The notes beneath the pieces were generated by a model. It was not told where the DNA came from. It searched no databases and worked only from the letters and a program-made list of their open reading frames with translations. From Whitmania pigra (Eukaryota > Annelida > Clitellata > Hirudinida > Haemopidae): DNA of 64,000 bases. The position numbers and the translations under genes were made by a program. Shown here piece after piece: positions 22,140 through 57,606 of this stretch. Each line of letters starts with the position of its first letter. Position 1 is the stretch's first letter. The stretch lies in assembly GCA_021613335.1 (NCBI GenBank), contig JAJTWR010000362.1, positions 862,501 through 926,500 of the forward strand, given 5' to 3'.

Positions 22140-22940
22140 AATTTCGATTTGTCAATAAAAATTTGAATTTTTTAGAATTGTTTTTAAAGTTGAAAAAAAT
22201 ATTAACTTGGAGAATCATTCCATCGTCACAAGGTTCCATCATTTACTGAGATTGTATAAGGCATTAGTAAGGCCACACCTTGAGTACTGTGTGCAAGTAT
22301 GGAACCCTCATTTGAGGAAGGATGTAGAGATGTTGGAAAGAGTACAAAGAAGGGCAACCAGGATGATAGATGGTTTTGGAAAGCTTAGTTACGAGGAAAG
22401 ATTAAATAGATGTAAATTAACGACTCTGGAAAAGAGAAGAAATAGAGGGGACCTCATCGAGGCATTCAAAATTTTATCGGGAAGGGAAGGCCTTTTGCCT
22501 GAACAGTTTTTCGAAGCCACAAAAAGTGTTTCTACTAGAGGGCACGATTGTAAATTATACAGGAAGGCTTCGAGAAACTTGAAAAACAATTATTTCAGTT
22601 CAAGGGTGGTTTCCTTATGGAATAAACTAGATAAGGAAACCATCCATGCTGACACAATAGATAAATTCAAAATTTATTTAAGTAAATTCGGATATTAGGA
22701 CTAAAAAGAGTGGTTATTACACAGATCCAGGTCTTCTTAACCACTATAAATAATTGTTATGTTATGTTATGTTATTTTAAAGCTTATTTGAAATCAATTT
22801 CATTTATTGATTAATTAGCATAATTTATTAACAAATTATGTGCCTTAGTGTCACAACTTTTACCGCGCCTTGACGATATAGAATTATTTAGAATTGAATT
22901 GCTTTTTAGAGTTATGAATCCTTTAATACAATTTTGTAAA
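22140..22940 (+). repeat. Copy 2 of the flank duplication, interrupted by a LINE
   Basis: Left half 22140-22230 matches 15493-15590. The right half, from about 22776 to 22940, matches 15600-15800. Between them is a non-LTR retrotransposon end. The two copies bracket the metalloprotease gene in direct orientation. Confidence 0.85.
22231..22778 (+). mobile_element. 5'-truncated non-LTR retrotransposon (LINE) 3' end
   Basis: An open frame to a TAG at 22696-22698 encodes the C-terminal end of a LINE reverse transcriptase ORF: RLYKALVRPHLEYCVQVWNP, then VQRRATRM, then LTTLEKRRNRGDLIEAFKIL, typical of jockey/CR1-like elements. No catalytic FADD box is present, because the 5' part is missing. The element ends in an (ATGTT)n tail near 22757-22775, as LINE 3' ends often do. 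The frame has no stops, so it is fairly young. No clear target-site duplication was seen. Confidence 0.9.
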
Positions 22941-23135
22941 TAAATTAAAATGAATATCTTTACCTTTTGACTGAATTGATTGCAAGAAGAAATAAAAAAC
23001 TATTTAATAATTTATTTATTGAAAATCGCGGTTATTTATCCGCAAAAACTACAGCTTTTTTTTTTGGTAAGGCTTTAAAAATTTAAATTCAAAAGTTTTA
23101 AAGAAACTGAAACCATCATTATCCTCACCTGTCTT

Positions 23136-25334
23136 TCAGAGGGTGATGAAGAATTTGCCGACGTCTTCCACGAGTTGGAATGCTTCACTGATCGACGATC
23201 CTTCGGGTACTAAGCATCCGGTTTCATTCTTTTTCAACTTCATCTTCTCGTTGATGACGAGGCCATCGCTGGAGAATTCAACCTTAAACCCATGCCTCAT
23301 TAGGTACTCTTTGAAAGCTGATAGTCGAAGATTATTGAGGAACATTCCATCTTTTGGTCCAGCCATGTCGAGGGGTGGCAGGTCTAGCCTAGGTTCGCCC
23401 CCTATTTCGTCGACCTTGACATCTACCCAAGAAACTTCGTAGTTCTTGACTTTCTTCCAGTGCAAAGAACTGAACAGAGAATCAGTTGCTTCAATTAGTA
23501 GATCGTGGCATTGCTCGGAAACATCGAGTGCCTTGTTAGGTACTGAGACGAGGACTTTGCTACTCTTTGCAAATTCGAAGATGCTTGCTTCAGCTGATGA
23601 TGATGGTGATGATGGCGTGCTGCCCTTAACGAGTATTATTTGCAAGGGTTTCATCTGTGATATGACGCTCTTCAGGAAGTCAATGTCAGACTTTCCGTCA
23701 AAGTCGATGAAAGTCACACTGGCGGACACGTTGAGGGTGTGAACGACGGACACGCACTTGACGGTTTGTGGTTTGTCATCTTTGTCTTCTTCCACGAATA
23801 GGTTCGTTCTTTCGACCTCTTTGTTAGGGTACTCGTTATTTGCATCGTTGACCTTAGAGAAGAGTTTGGGGTCATAGTCTGCCCCAACGCCAGACTGCTT
23901 GTACTGTTTTTTCTTAAGTGGAAACATAGGGCATGGCCTTTTTGATAACTTGGGATAGTTCAATGCTTTTCTTTTTAGAGACTGCTTGACGTTGAAGTCG
24001 TAGCCGACTCTGAATACATTGTAAGGATCTTCCCGGTTGTCTTCGTAATCCGAGGTCGAATTATCCTCATCTTCAGGACAGACCAACTCGGTCTTGACGT
24101 GATCGACCTTACGCTGTAGTTGCATCTTTTTCCGGAATTCTGCAATTTCAGCTGGCTCGAGTGGTACCTTCTTTTTCAATTTGAGAGTCACTGATTTCTG
24201 ACTTGGATTGTCGACGAGAGTGCGCGACAGCGTACCAGGAGAGGTTCGACTAGTGATTATGATGGAATTGTTAGGGTTTCCGCACCACTGAACGAACAGT
24301 TCCTTAGAGTATCCGCTCTCCATGTCCGGCATACTGGCCAGCACCACCTTTGGCCCGGATATGCGGGCCAGTTCATCCATGGTGTGGCACACCTGAAGGT
24401 GCTTAAAATGGAAATCGTCGTTCAGGTGTGTTTCAACGGCTTTTCTGATTTTATCTCCCATCCACTCGGATTTGACCAAACTGGCACATTGAAGGACACT
24501 GTAGGCCACACGGTTCAACAAGACCAGTTTGTAGGCCCTTAGACCACTACCCTGGTCCTGGCTCGCCCACATTTGCTCGAGGATGTAAGCCACTTCCAAT
24601 ACTCTACCTGCCGTGTCGACGGGAAGCAGAACATGCCCACCGCTCTGCAACGTCTTGGAAACTATGCTGGAAAGCTGTTCGTCCTTGGAAACTCTTTTGA
24701 TCTTGGCTCGATCGTCAGTACTAACGAATGAGTCTGTTATGAAGAGATGAGGACGGAAAATGCCCTCGAACGAGCACCCGTCTAGATGTCTTTCCTTTCT
24801 ATGATTGTAGTCGACCCCGTAAACTATGAGTTCTCTATCGTTCTGGACGATCTTCCATACCGTCCCACCGACCATGTGACCCGCTGGCAGAGCTGCCACT
24901 CGCAGGGTCGTACTGCCGCCGCCGCAGACGACGACGGATTCGTCGTAAGAGAGTTGCTTGACGCTATCGAATGCCGTGTCGATGTCATCGATTGAGAACA
25001 AATCAAAGTTTTCCAAGTCATCTCTGGACAAGTAACTGTCGTACATGAACAGTTGACCCAAAACCGACACTGGCGTGGTAGCGTAAATGGGGCACGACAG
25101 GCCCATCTTGCCTATGAGGTAAGGTAGGGCACCCAGGTGGTAAAGATCGGGATGCGACAAAAAGACGGCATCGATGTGAGGTATGTGCGGTCTGACGTTT
25201 TCAATCACATCCATCTTGAGGTTTTCATCCCAACCGCAGTCCAAAAGAATCTTCACTTCGTTCACTTGTAGCAGATAGCAGGATACCATGTCACCAGCAG
25301 ATAAAGCGGTTAAATTTATGGTCGGCATCTCCAA
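23136..25334 (-). CDS. CPSF2: CPSF100, inactive beta-CASP partner of CPSF73, intronless (732 aa)
   Basis: CPSF100 scaffolds the mRNA 3'-cleavage module with CPSF73 and symplekin. The N-terminus (LLQVNEVKILLDCGWDE) and the sequence where a nuclease would have HxHxDH, here SHPDLYHLG, show the expected loss of zinc ligands. Further landmarks are PAGHMVGGTVWKI, DTAGRVLEVAYILEQMW, PKVVLASMPDMESGYSKELF and the C-terminal LRLSAFKEYL...GFKVEF. A segment CPMFPLKKKQYKQ, followed by acidic/aromatic DYDPKLF, corresponds to the mPSF interaction motif that docks on CPSF160-WDR33. Length is slightly below the human 782 aa, mainly from a missing acidic loop near the C-terminus. One exon, with probable poly(A) signals (TTTATT at 23011-23020 on this strand). 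Confidence 0.95.
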   Translation of the reverse strand: MEMPTINLTALSAGDMVSCYLLQVNEVKILLDCGWDENLKMDVIENVRPHIPHIDAVFLSHPDLYHLGALPYLIGKMGLSCPIYATTPVSVLGQLFMYDSYLSRDDLENFDLFSIDDIDTAFDSVKQLSYDESVVVCGGGSTTLRVAALPAGHMVGGTVWKIVQNDRELIVYGVDYNHRKERHLDGCSFEGIFRPHLFITDSFVSTDDRAKIKRVSKDEQLSSIVSKTLQSGGHVLLPVDTAGRVLEVAYILEQMWASQDQGSGLRAYKLVLLNRVAYSVLQCASLVKSEWMGDKIRKAVETHLNDDFHFKHLQVCHTMDELARISGPKVVLASMPDMESGYSKELFVQWCGNPNNSIIITSRTSPGTLSRTLVDNPSQKSVTLKLKKKVPLEPAEIAEFRKKMQLQRKVDHVKTELVCPEDEDNSTSDYEDNREDPYNVFRVGYDFNVKQSLKRKALNYPKLSKRPCPMFPLKKKQYKQSGVGADYDPKLFSKVNDANNEYPNKEVERTNLFVEEDKDDKPQTVKCVSVVHTLNVSASVTFIDFDGKSDIDFLKSVISQMKPLQIILVKGSTPSSPSSSAEASIFEFAKSSKVLVSVPNKALDVSEQCHDLLIEATDSLFSSLHWKKVKNYEVSWVDVKVDEIGGEPRLDLPPLDMAGPKDGMFLNNLRLSAFKEYLMRHGFKVEFSSDGLVINEKMKLKKNETGCLVPEGSSISEAFQLVEDVGKFFITL

Positions 25335-27950
25335 AATGATCGGTTACAATATAACTTATTATTTTGAGATGGAGCGGTTTTTATTAGCTACGTGATTACA
25401 AGTTGCTGTGATTGTAATTAATTAATTATTTGATTAAAGTCCGGTCCATAAATTACGTGATAATATTTCAATGAAGGATGGGTTGATAACATCACGATGA
25501 TGAAAAAGATTCTAAATATAAACTCTAAAAAAATTAATTAATTTTCGATACAATTTAAAAGAAAAATCGGTTATTGTTAATTGAATTTTAAAAGAATTCT
25601 AAAAAATAAATTTTAATAGTTAATGAATAACCAGAAGTTTAAAAACATATTTTAAAAAATAATGAAATAAACAAAAATCAAAATAATAACAATAATTACG
25701 ATAAATGGAAAATAAGAAGCAACGTCGTCATCACTAGCCTGTAATTTATTACTTAATTAGTCACTGTTGATATTATTGTTGTTTAAAGTTTCAACCAGCC
25801 ACAACAAATAACACGCACTGTTACGTAATATTGCTACAACGACATCCGCACAACAAGACATTTCAAGTCAAGACGGCTAACATTGAGAAAGAATTTTACC
25901 ACGAAATTATATTTTTCAATTAATTTACAGAAACATCAGCATAAATACAATAACTCTCTTAACTAGCCAATGTGGATGTTATCTCTAGACTTAACGAACT
26001 ATTTATAATCCAAACCAACTAAGCTACCACGCTCGTACGACAAAAGGCCGACAACCTTCAGTCAATGTCATTTCAATGTCAAAAGATCAAAGGTTAAAAC
26101 CCTACGAAGAGCGCGGTTAACGTCGTTGTATGACCTTCGAATGATTTGTGAAAGATAGGTCGGAAAGGTTGCAAAGGTCAAGTGAATTATTTTTGTTTTT
26201 TTTTACAATCATTCGACAGATGGCAATACTAACAACATTTGATTCTGTTGGCTGACGATAGGTGGCCACAGACTGACGAGGTCTCGGTGGAAAATCGGCA
26301 CAACTTAACCGACGCAAGCAAAATTTTGTGGAAAGCATCCGCCGCAGCGCTAACAGCGTCGGCGACGCTGTGGCCCGAGCGACACAAGCGACTCGTTTGA
26401 AGAAAAATATTACCAGCAACAATAAATCCATCTCCGGAGATAGTAAAAGAAGAAAAGGAATAATTATTTAAACTTTAATTCCAACAGCAGAAACAAGCTC
26501 AGAATTGAAGTAGAATAACTCAAAAAAAAAAAAACTGCTAATCATCGTTTCAACTCCATTCGCCAGGTAGACACCCGCTTGATGCATTTTACGCAAAATA
26601 ATTCAGAAGTACGCCACAGCGCATAACATAACGGATCATGCGCATATAACCAGGAATAAATTTCGTCGATTGCACGCAAGCGCTCAAAACATCACTCGAG
26701 CAATTAGCAGACATAGCTTCAACATTTTAGATGACGAGATATGGAAACAAAGAATGAGACGCCAATCTAGATTAAATCGTGCGACGCACGATAGCCACAT
26801 CCGCCATCAAGCACTAATTATTTATTATTATTATTATAACTATTAAGAGACCAGGATGTAAAGTAAATCTAAAAAACGATCCGCCATCTGGGGACTAAAG
26901 AAAATTCATTCCCAATGCCGACCGGCCCGGCTCCATTTGACCTTTACAAAAACATAGATTAACGTGAAGGTCTTAGACAGTGTAATCGATATGATTTAAA
27001 ATTATTTAACTAGATAGTTAGATAACAGTAATATTAATAATAATATTAAAAAGTCAAAACATACTAATTTGTAGCAAATCGATCGCTTAACTCAGCAGGC
27101 AAATTAACTAACAGCTCAGCAGTTACCATCGACACTTCATGCAGATCATCGCATTACTATGGCAACATTTAAGTCAGTAGCCCTCATCAGGAAATGTATT
27201 GCAGGAAATATTACCACCGACATTATTTGTAATCGGCCTAATTTAGTATGAATGAATTACTGAATAAATAAATAAATAAATAAATTTATGATGAGTACGA
27301 GAAGAAAAATCAGTAATAATTTCAAAATGCAACAACATCAACCATGATGAACTGATTGAAAAGGTTCAATCAAAAAAGAGATTAAATCAACATCTGCAAG
27401 TGACCAAAAGAAAAGGTCAACTCGCACGTAAGGTTCGGCTTCCGGCCAATGAATGCTAATGAATTGAAGTTAACCAATAGAAAGAGACTGTTATGATGAT
27501 GCTACGTATGATCCTAGTGTTTGTCTATGATCAATAGTTGTCAATATTATAACGAAGCATTACAAATTAGCATATTAAATCGATAGCAATAGTAATATAA
27601 TAATAACAATAACGAAGAGAATAATTAACTAAATCATGCGTAATGTTAAAGTTAATTGTGAAGAAGCAAGGCAGTAAAATGAAGTGAACTGGCCATGGTA
27701 ATCCAATCTCATCAATCGGTTGCAATCAATTACATACAACCAATGAGAGAACGCATCTCATCTAATCAATCAATCAATCAATCAACGAATCAATCAATCA
27801 TTTTCAACTACAGGGATGTTTAGCAGCAGCAATTGCTTTGATTCTGGATGGTATTGGAATGAAGCAACAATAATGTTGGTGAGGATGATGATAATAAAAA
27901 TAATGTTAATAATAATAATAATAATAATGTTAATAATAATAATAGTAATA

Positions 27951-28000
<50 letters not shown>

Positions 28001-28019
28001 TAATAATAATAATAATAAT

Positions 28020-28096
<77 letters not shown>

Positions 28097-28532
28097 TAAT
28101 GATAGAAGAGCTAGTTGGAATAAAGAAAAAAAGATTGGTCATCACCATGCAGAACATAAATGGTTAATATCACGTGTTGAGCCATGCAGTACAACATTGT
28201 TAATAATAATGCTGGTGATGATGATAGTAATAACAATAGCAACAACAATAATAAGAATAATAATAATAACAATAATAATAACACTAATAATATTAATAAT
28301 GAAAAACTTTATTGACGAACAAAGAAATGAAATGACTTGAAACATCTAATTGTAAAAAATGACAATTTATTCATAGCTACAGCAGAGTTATTATTGAGAG
28401 ACAGCAGAATAACAGTTGCCCAATAGGATTGCAGCTTTCAAAGGTGGGCAGACCCAGCCATCCAATGATAAATTATTTGTTATTAACAATAATAATAATA
28501 ATAATAAATATTTATTAATAATAAAGTTAATA
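25335..28532. other. Spacer between CPSF100 and the DMXL gene
   Basis: Contains the CPSF100 promoter side and AT-rich sequence. At 26286-26460, + strand, there is an open frame with a basic amphipathic stretch (FVESIRRSANSVGDAV), without an ATG or family match; it may be a stray exon. A 160-bp (AAT)n array covers about 27910-28095, and short (AATC)n runs occur near 27760-27800. No convincing gene was found. Confidence 0.5.
27910..28095. repeat. (AAT)n microsatellite
   Basis: Nearly pure AAT repeat with a few GTT/GTA interruptions at its left end. It lies about 440 bp beyond the DMXL stop codon. Confidence 0.96.
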
Positions 28533-51928
<23,396 letters not shown>

Positions 51929-53256
51929 GGTGTCTTTGGCGGTCGGGCTTCTCTACCTGCTTGTTGCAGTCAGATGATACCCACGGGAAAACATGAAATT
52001 CTTTTAAGAACGTCTTCGAGATAAATACACCGGCCCGAGCGACAAACTCACGTATAATTCTTGAGAATACGGAGAATAAATTTCAAAAATAAATTGACGT
52101 TTCTGCTTTGTTTTTTTTTTACTTCTTTGAGACCAGTATCTGCCTACTCACAACACTGGCTTTCACAGGTTAAGAGGTCGTATGGATCGCTATTATTATT
52201 ATTAAAAGAGATATGCACGTTCGCAATTGTTAATTAGTCAATTGAGTTTTTTTTTTAAATAAAAAATTTTATTTAGTGAAATAAAATTATTTATTTAAAA
52301 ATTTTTGTTCCAGGTTTAATGTTAAATCCAGTAATTTATTTCGAAACAGCGTACGAGTCAAGAAGCATAAATGAGAGTCTGGTCTTGATTCAAGTTGATT
52401 ATTTTGAATAATTTGTTTTAATCCTACTGTGTTTATGTTTGAAATGCATGGGTGTACAAATTGGGGCGTTTAAAATTACCATTTAACATATCATTTTCAT
52501 AACCTCGACAGCATTGCTATGCTTCTTATCCGGTTTTCTGGACTATAAACATTTTTGTAAAACTGCCTGTAATTCTGTTGTTTTTTAAGCGGTAGATATA
52601 TTTATTTTTTTCGCTTTTAAGATCTAATAAAACTTATTGAATTGTTTATTTATAAACATTTAATTATTATTTGTTCGCTAAAGGACTCTACCGATTTTGA
52701 AATAGTTTGAATCAACTTCTTCAACCAAACTGCGAAAATCAAGGTGTATAACTGCGATTATTAGGACGACCTTTGCTCGATTTGCACAGATGTTTCGTTT
52801 TCATCAAATTACATAACAAGCCCGTTCAATAATATCACGTACAACTCATACTGCTTAACTTAACTATGTGTCTTGGATTTTAAAACATTATTTCTACTTA
52901 ACTTATCTATTTATAAGTGAAAAGTTAACGCGATAGAGAAATGTCGAGATGAAATTGCAAGTTTATTTGTTATTGAATACTGATTGGAATATCCAACAAG
53001 CAAAAACAAAGGACTTGAAACTTGTTAGTCTTCAAAAACATTAAAAAGTAGCGCAATCTTAACATAATTCGCTGTTTTTTTTTAAATTTATCATTCGTTG
53101 GTTTGTGATTTCGTATATGAATAGCGTTATTAAAACAAAAATAATTCATAGTTTTAATGGCACAATTTAACTTGAACAATCATTTTGGCACTCGAAATAA
53201 CAACAACAACAAGAAAAAATAAATAAACAGAAGACAAATAAGAAGCCACAACGGAG
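51929..53256. other. Spacer between the DMXL 5' end and the 3' end of the NK2.1 gene
   Basis: AT-rich without coding signal. It contains the DMXL promoter side and the NK2.1 3' UTR; TTTATT-type signals are present but ambiguous. Confidence 0.5.
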
Positions 53257-54538
53257 TCACCAGGTCATGACATTGTACAGACAGCTACGCGACAAGGGGT
53301 CACAGTTATTGACCTCTTGATAATTGTCCTGGTTGTAGGCCAATCCCATGGCGTAAAAAGGGCCACCGTTCTGAGCATTCTCTTTCAGCCCGGGGTCTAA
53401 GAGTTCGGGACAGCAGGGGGGTGGTATGCAATTGTAAAAGCTGGCCTCGGTTGAGCCGAGGGACCAAGGACTCTTGAAGGCAGATCCAAATGAAGTCTTG
53501 AAAGGGGCAGTGCTACTGCTAGCGATCGTGTTACCGGTTATTCCTGGACCCTGGTAAAGGGAAAAAACTTCTTGGTCAGAAGGAAACATGGAAAAGTCCT
53601 CTTTGTCTCTCGTTTCGCTGCCCGGAGACGAAGGAGATGCAATGCTAATGAAAGCGTTGTTAGCAGAATGACTGGAAATTCCAGATCTGGCGTGACTGGT
53701 AAACGATTGGTGGTTTGACCTCGTCGGAGTCGCTGTAAAAGTTGGAACGGGTTTTGGACAGCAACTGGTTTCATTACTTTTCGCTCCCGCGTGCAAAGTC
53801 TTGAATTCGTGAACATCTTTTCTCGACAGTTTAGCATCCGGGCATTGTTGCGAACACGTGACATATTGGCATGCTTCGGGAGCTGTCCTTCTTTCGATCG
53901 AGCTGACGGTTTCGGTCGGCCCGGAAAAACCCATCGTGCTACTGGAGTAATTCCAGGTCGAAATCAATCCCGTACCTGGATTGAGAGCAGCTGATGAGGT
54001 CGTGCTAACGTAGCCTTTTCCCGATCCGGTGATCAGCTGAGGAGACGAGACAGATGAAGTTATGCCGTTGCTAGATGAGCTTCCACAGGTGCTGGTGGAG
54101 GTCGATGATGGCTGTCTAGCTTCCTTGCGAGACTTCTTAGTCTTGTACCTGTGATTCTGAAACCAGATCTTAACCTGGGTCGGTGTCAGCCCTATGAATC
54201 CAGCCAGATGTTCCCTTTCCGGAGCTGAAAGATACTTCTGCTGGCGAAACCTTCTTTCTAACTCGTAGATCTGTGCCTGGCTGAAGAGAATTCTTCTCTT
54301 TCTGCGATGATTGAAGCAAAACTGCGGATGGATGGATGAACTTGGAAACGGAAAGCGTAGGGGGACTTGACTTTGGGCAGACGATGCTGAAGTTCCTGAA
54401 AATCCAATTTGTCCAGAATCTGAGTAGTTCGAGGCGAGTGTCATCGGCAATTGATAGCCATTCGAAGCTCTTATCCATCTGGAAACTAAAGTGGAAATTC
54501 TTTCTTTGATTTTTAGCAAATATTTGTTTAATGCACGA

Positions 54539-54630
<92 letters not shown>

Positions 54631-55556
54631 TAATAATAATAATAATAATATAATAATAATAATAATAATAATAACAATAAAATTACTTTAACTATAGATA
54701 CCATACAATATAGCCTTACTGTTGAAGATCTTTGGATCCGAAGAGACGAAACTTGACCACGTGCTGCCATTTTTCTTTTGGGGGAAGACGGCACTGTCGA
54801 ATCCGTAAGCATCGGGGAAGGTTCCATTTTGTCCAAGGGGTGTCGAGAAGTTTGATGGGTTGTAGCCTGTTGGAGAACTTGTTCCGTAGATGTTGCCGGG
54901 AAAATTAGCTGTCCCGAAAATAGGAGTAATTAATTATTGAAAACAATTCAGTAATTAATTATTAAATTATTATTATTATTAGTTAAATTTCATTTTTTTT
55001 ATTAATAATAAAATTAATTAATTTATTTATTTATCCAATTCAGATAATTAATTATTCAAACCGCTCAATAAACAAGTTCAGTTAAGACTTTCATTTCATT
55101 ATCATCAGATAATTCACCTGCCACCAGATTATCCACATCAACGAGGTTGTTGGCAAAGGCATCAGTGGCCTTTCCAAAGCCAAAGAAGTACCCTGGACTC
55201 TCGCAGAAGGCAGTGTTCTGTATTTGAGGCAGAAGACCAGAGGCAGAACCCCTCAACTGACTCGATGCCAGGTCTCGAGATCCAACTGAAGACAAGTCTC
55301 GAGATGTACCCGAGGCGAGGGCAAATGACGACTGGTAGCCGCTCTGTAGCCCCGTGGCCGACGGAGTTAAGATGTCCGTGACTTTGAAAGAATTTGGGGA
55401 TATGAAGGCCGAGGGGGAGGCTACCACCGGCCTGCTAAGAATTGAAGACACGGTCGAAACTTGAACGACGGTATGACGGTCGGTCGGATAAGTGGCCGTT
55501 GGTGTGACTGTGGATGTCGAAGTTTTCTCGTTGGGAGAAGTCTTTTTGCCGAACAT
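53257..55556 (-). CDS. NKX2-1: NK2.1-type homeobox transcription factor (3 exons, 618 aa)
   Basis: A DNA-binding regulator; the NK2.1 class (vertebrate Nkx2-1/TTF-1, fly scarecrow) patterns ventral forebrain and foregut. Exons: 55556-55118, 54908-54720, 54485-53257, phases 1 and 1, total 619 codons. Exon 1 holds a TN-like repressor motif, [11 protein letters not shown], near residue 50. Exon 2 ends with [13 protein letters not shown], matching the W..A..DPRFPAIS stretch that precedes the homeodomain in Nkx2-1. The homeodomain lies near residues 270-329: [20 protein letters not shown], then [14 protein letters not shown], then [18 protein letters not shown], with the NK2 hallmark Tyr54. [25 protein letters not shown] favours NK2.1 over NK2.2. 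The NK2-specific domain expected after the homeodomain was not found. The C-terminal half is Ser/Thr-rich and unusually long. Confidence 0.9.
54539..54684. repeat. (AAT)n microsatellite in NK2.1 intron 2
   Basis: About 145 bp of AAT repeats filling much of the 234-bp intron between exon 2 and the homeodomain exon. Confidence 0.95.
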
Positions 55557-55952
55557 GGTCGATTAGAGTTGAATGGGATTAAGCATGGGCAGCAGACGAG
55601 AGGGTAAAATTGAGAATAATTAATTATACGATACTACTGTGAACAATTTCTATTACAATTTTCTCCGTAAACCGATAAAAACCCAAGTAAGACGTTTGAA
55701 GTAGAGCGTTTACAACTTTTCAGAATCTGACGGATTGAGGACTTTCTTGAACGAAAAAACAACAAATGATTCTCAAGCTTTATTTTCCTGATCTGTATTT
55801 TCTGAAGTTCCTCAACTTGTAAGACTTTTCCACTTTCTGTCTTGGGGGGTCATCCAACCTCGCATGAATGGATGAATGGATTAATCCTTTCCTCGGTCGA
55901 GAGGGCTCTTCACTACTTCTCAATTTCAGTCTTCAATGGTCATCGACCGTGG

Positions 55953-55961
55953 CTTTTTATA
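55953..55961 (-). promoter_or_regulatory. TATA box upstream of the NK2.1 gene
   Basis: On the minus strand TATAAAAAG, flanked by GC-rich bases, lies about 400 bp before the ATG. That would give a 5' UTR of roughly 370 nt. It is one of the few good TATA boxes in the window. Confidence 0.5.
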
Positions 55962-56433
55962 GCGGCCCTATAGGTTCTACAGTCCGGGCTACTGAGGTAT
56001 GAAAAGCAGCCCTAGATTGGTCAAGATATTCAAGCTAATATTTATACTGTTTTAGGAAGTAAATACTGTTTAATTTCTATAGAAAAGTTTTTTATTTTAA
56101 ATGTTTTTAGGCTATTTTTACTAAATGGGCGAAAATAATGAGAAGTGATTTGTGAGAATTGTTATTTTTTGAATAAATGTCTACCCAATGAGAGTCACTC
56201 TTTTTGTAGATTCGTATCTGGCCACGCCCTCAAATGGAAACGGATTCCACAGCGATGATTTGATTGGTCAAACGCTTGGAACATCCTTTGGCTCTGGATT
56301 CTACTGTTCAAGAACTTTTAGAGTTTCAATTTAAGACGATAAAACGGTTTTTTTTTAAAGAATGGATTTACAAATATATCGTTACGTGGAAATAATATTT
56401 ATCATAGATTAACCAATATTACAAAGATCTTTG

Positions 56434-56492
<59 letters not shown>

Positions 56493-57575
56493 GCCATCGT
56501 CATCACCATCATAATCGTCATCATCATCATCGTCATCATCATCATCATCGTCCTTATCATGACCCGAACAATTGATACAAGCGGCTCTCAACTGAGGTAA
56601 TGATGTGGGAACATTAGGCCATTAGACACACCCGGAACCTCTCCGTGTAAAAGTGAAGCACCATCGAAACTGTGGTCTCATAACTTACGACCACAATCTC
56701 GGACAGTTTCCTTGTCTTGACGCTTCGTTTTTTACTCTCCAGCGTCATCGTCATCGTCGTCATCGTCGTCGTCATCGTCGTCATCGTCGTCGTTATCGTC
56801 GTCATCACCATCGTCATCGTCGTCATCGCTATCACCAACGCGATCTCTTCACTAGGCACCATTATCGTATCGTTGCGTCATGATAAGGATCGCAGTTTGC
56901 GATAGATCCCCTGATTGGTTGTACTGCAGTTTATTTATAACTGTTACTTTTATAAATTTACTAAGTCAAGTTTGTTAATAAGAACACTGAACCAATCAAA
57001 ACGTATTCATGAATGAATAATTTGAATACTAAGGAAGCGCTTCCGATCGACAGAAAGGGCGACAGAAGACTAATAAAAGAAAAAAAAATATAAATAAATA
57101 AATAAACAAATAAATAAATGAGGTCATTAGTTGAAATTTGAACCTCGATTTAAAAAAACGAATAAGCAAAAAGAGGCAGAGATGAGACGATGGGAGACCT
57201 ATGGAGAGACCAAGGGAGCGGCATGGAGGGGGACAATTGGGAGGCAGAGGGGGGCAATAGGGAGGCAGAGGGGCCGAGTGATGGCCGTCAAGGAGACCCG
57301 ATTGATGACGTCATAATTTTATGTAATGCAAACAAGCGTTCGTGTGCTTGACAAACAATCAGTGAAGACTTCAATCGCCTTCACTATCACTTCATAGAGA
57401 GTTGATGGAAAAGCTGGAGAGACAGATGGAAAGATGGATGAATGGATGAGTGAGTGAGTGAGTGGATGGGTGGGTGGGTGGGTGGGTGATCTGGGTAGGA
57501 TGGGTGAGTGGACGGAATGACATGGATTCATGTATGGAAGGATGTACATGACATATGGGACGAGGTTGCTAATGG

Positions 57576-57606
<31 letters not shown>

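Noticed and set aside
26286..26460. Open frame with basic amphipathic stretch FVESIRRSANSVGDAV
   Set aside because: No start codon, no partner exon and no family resemblance. Noted in the spacer entry only.
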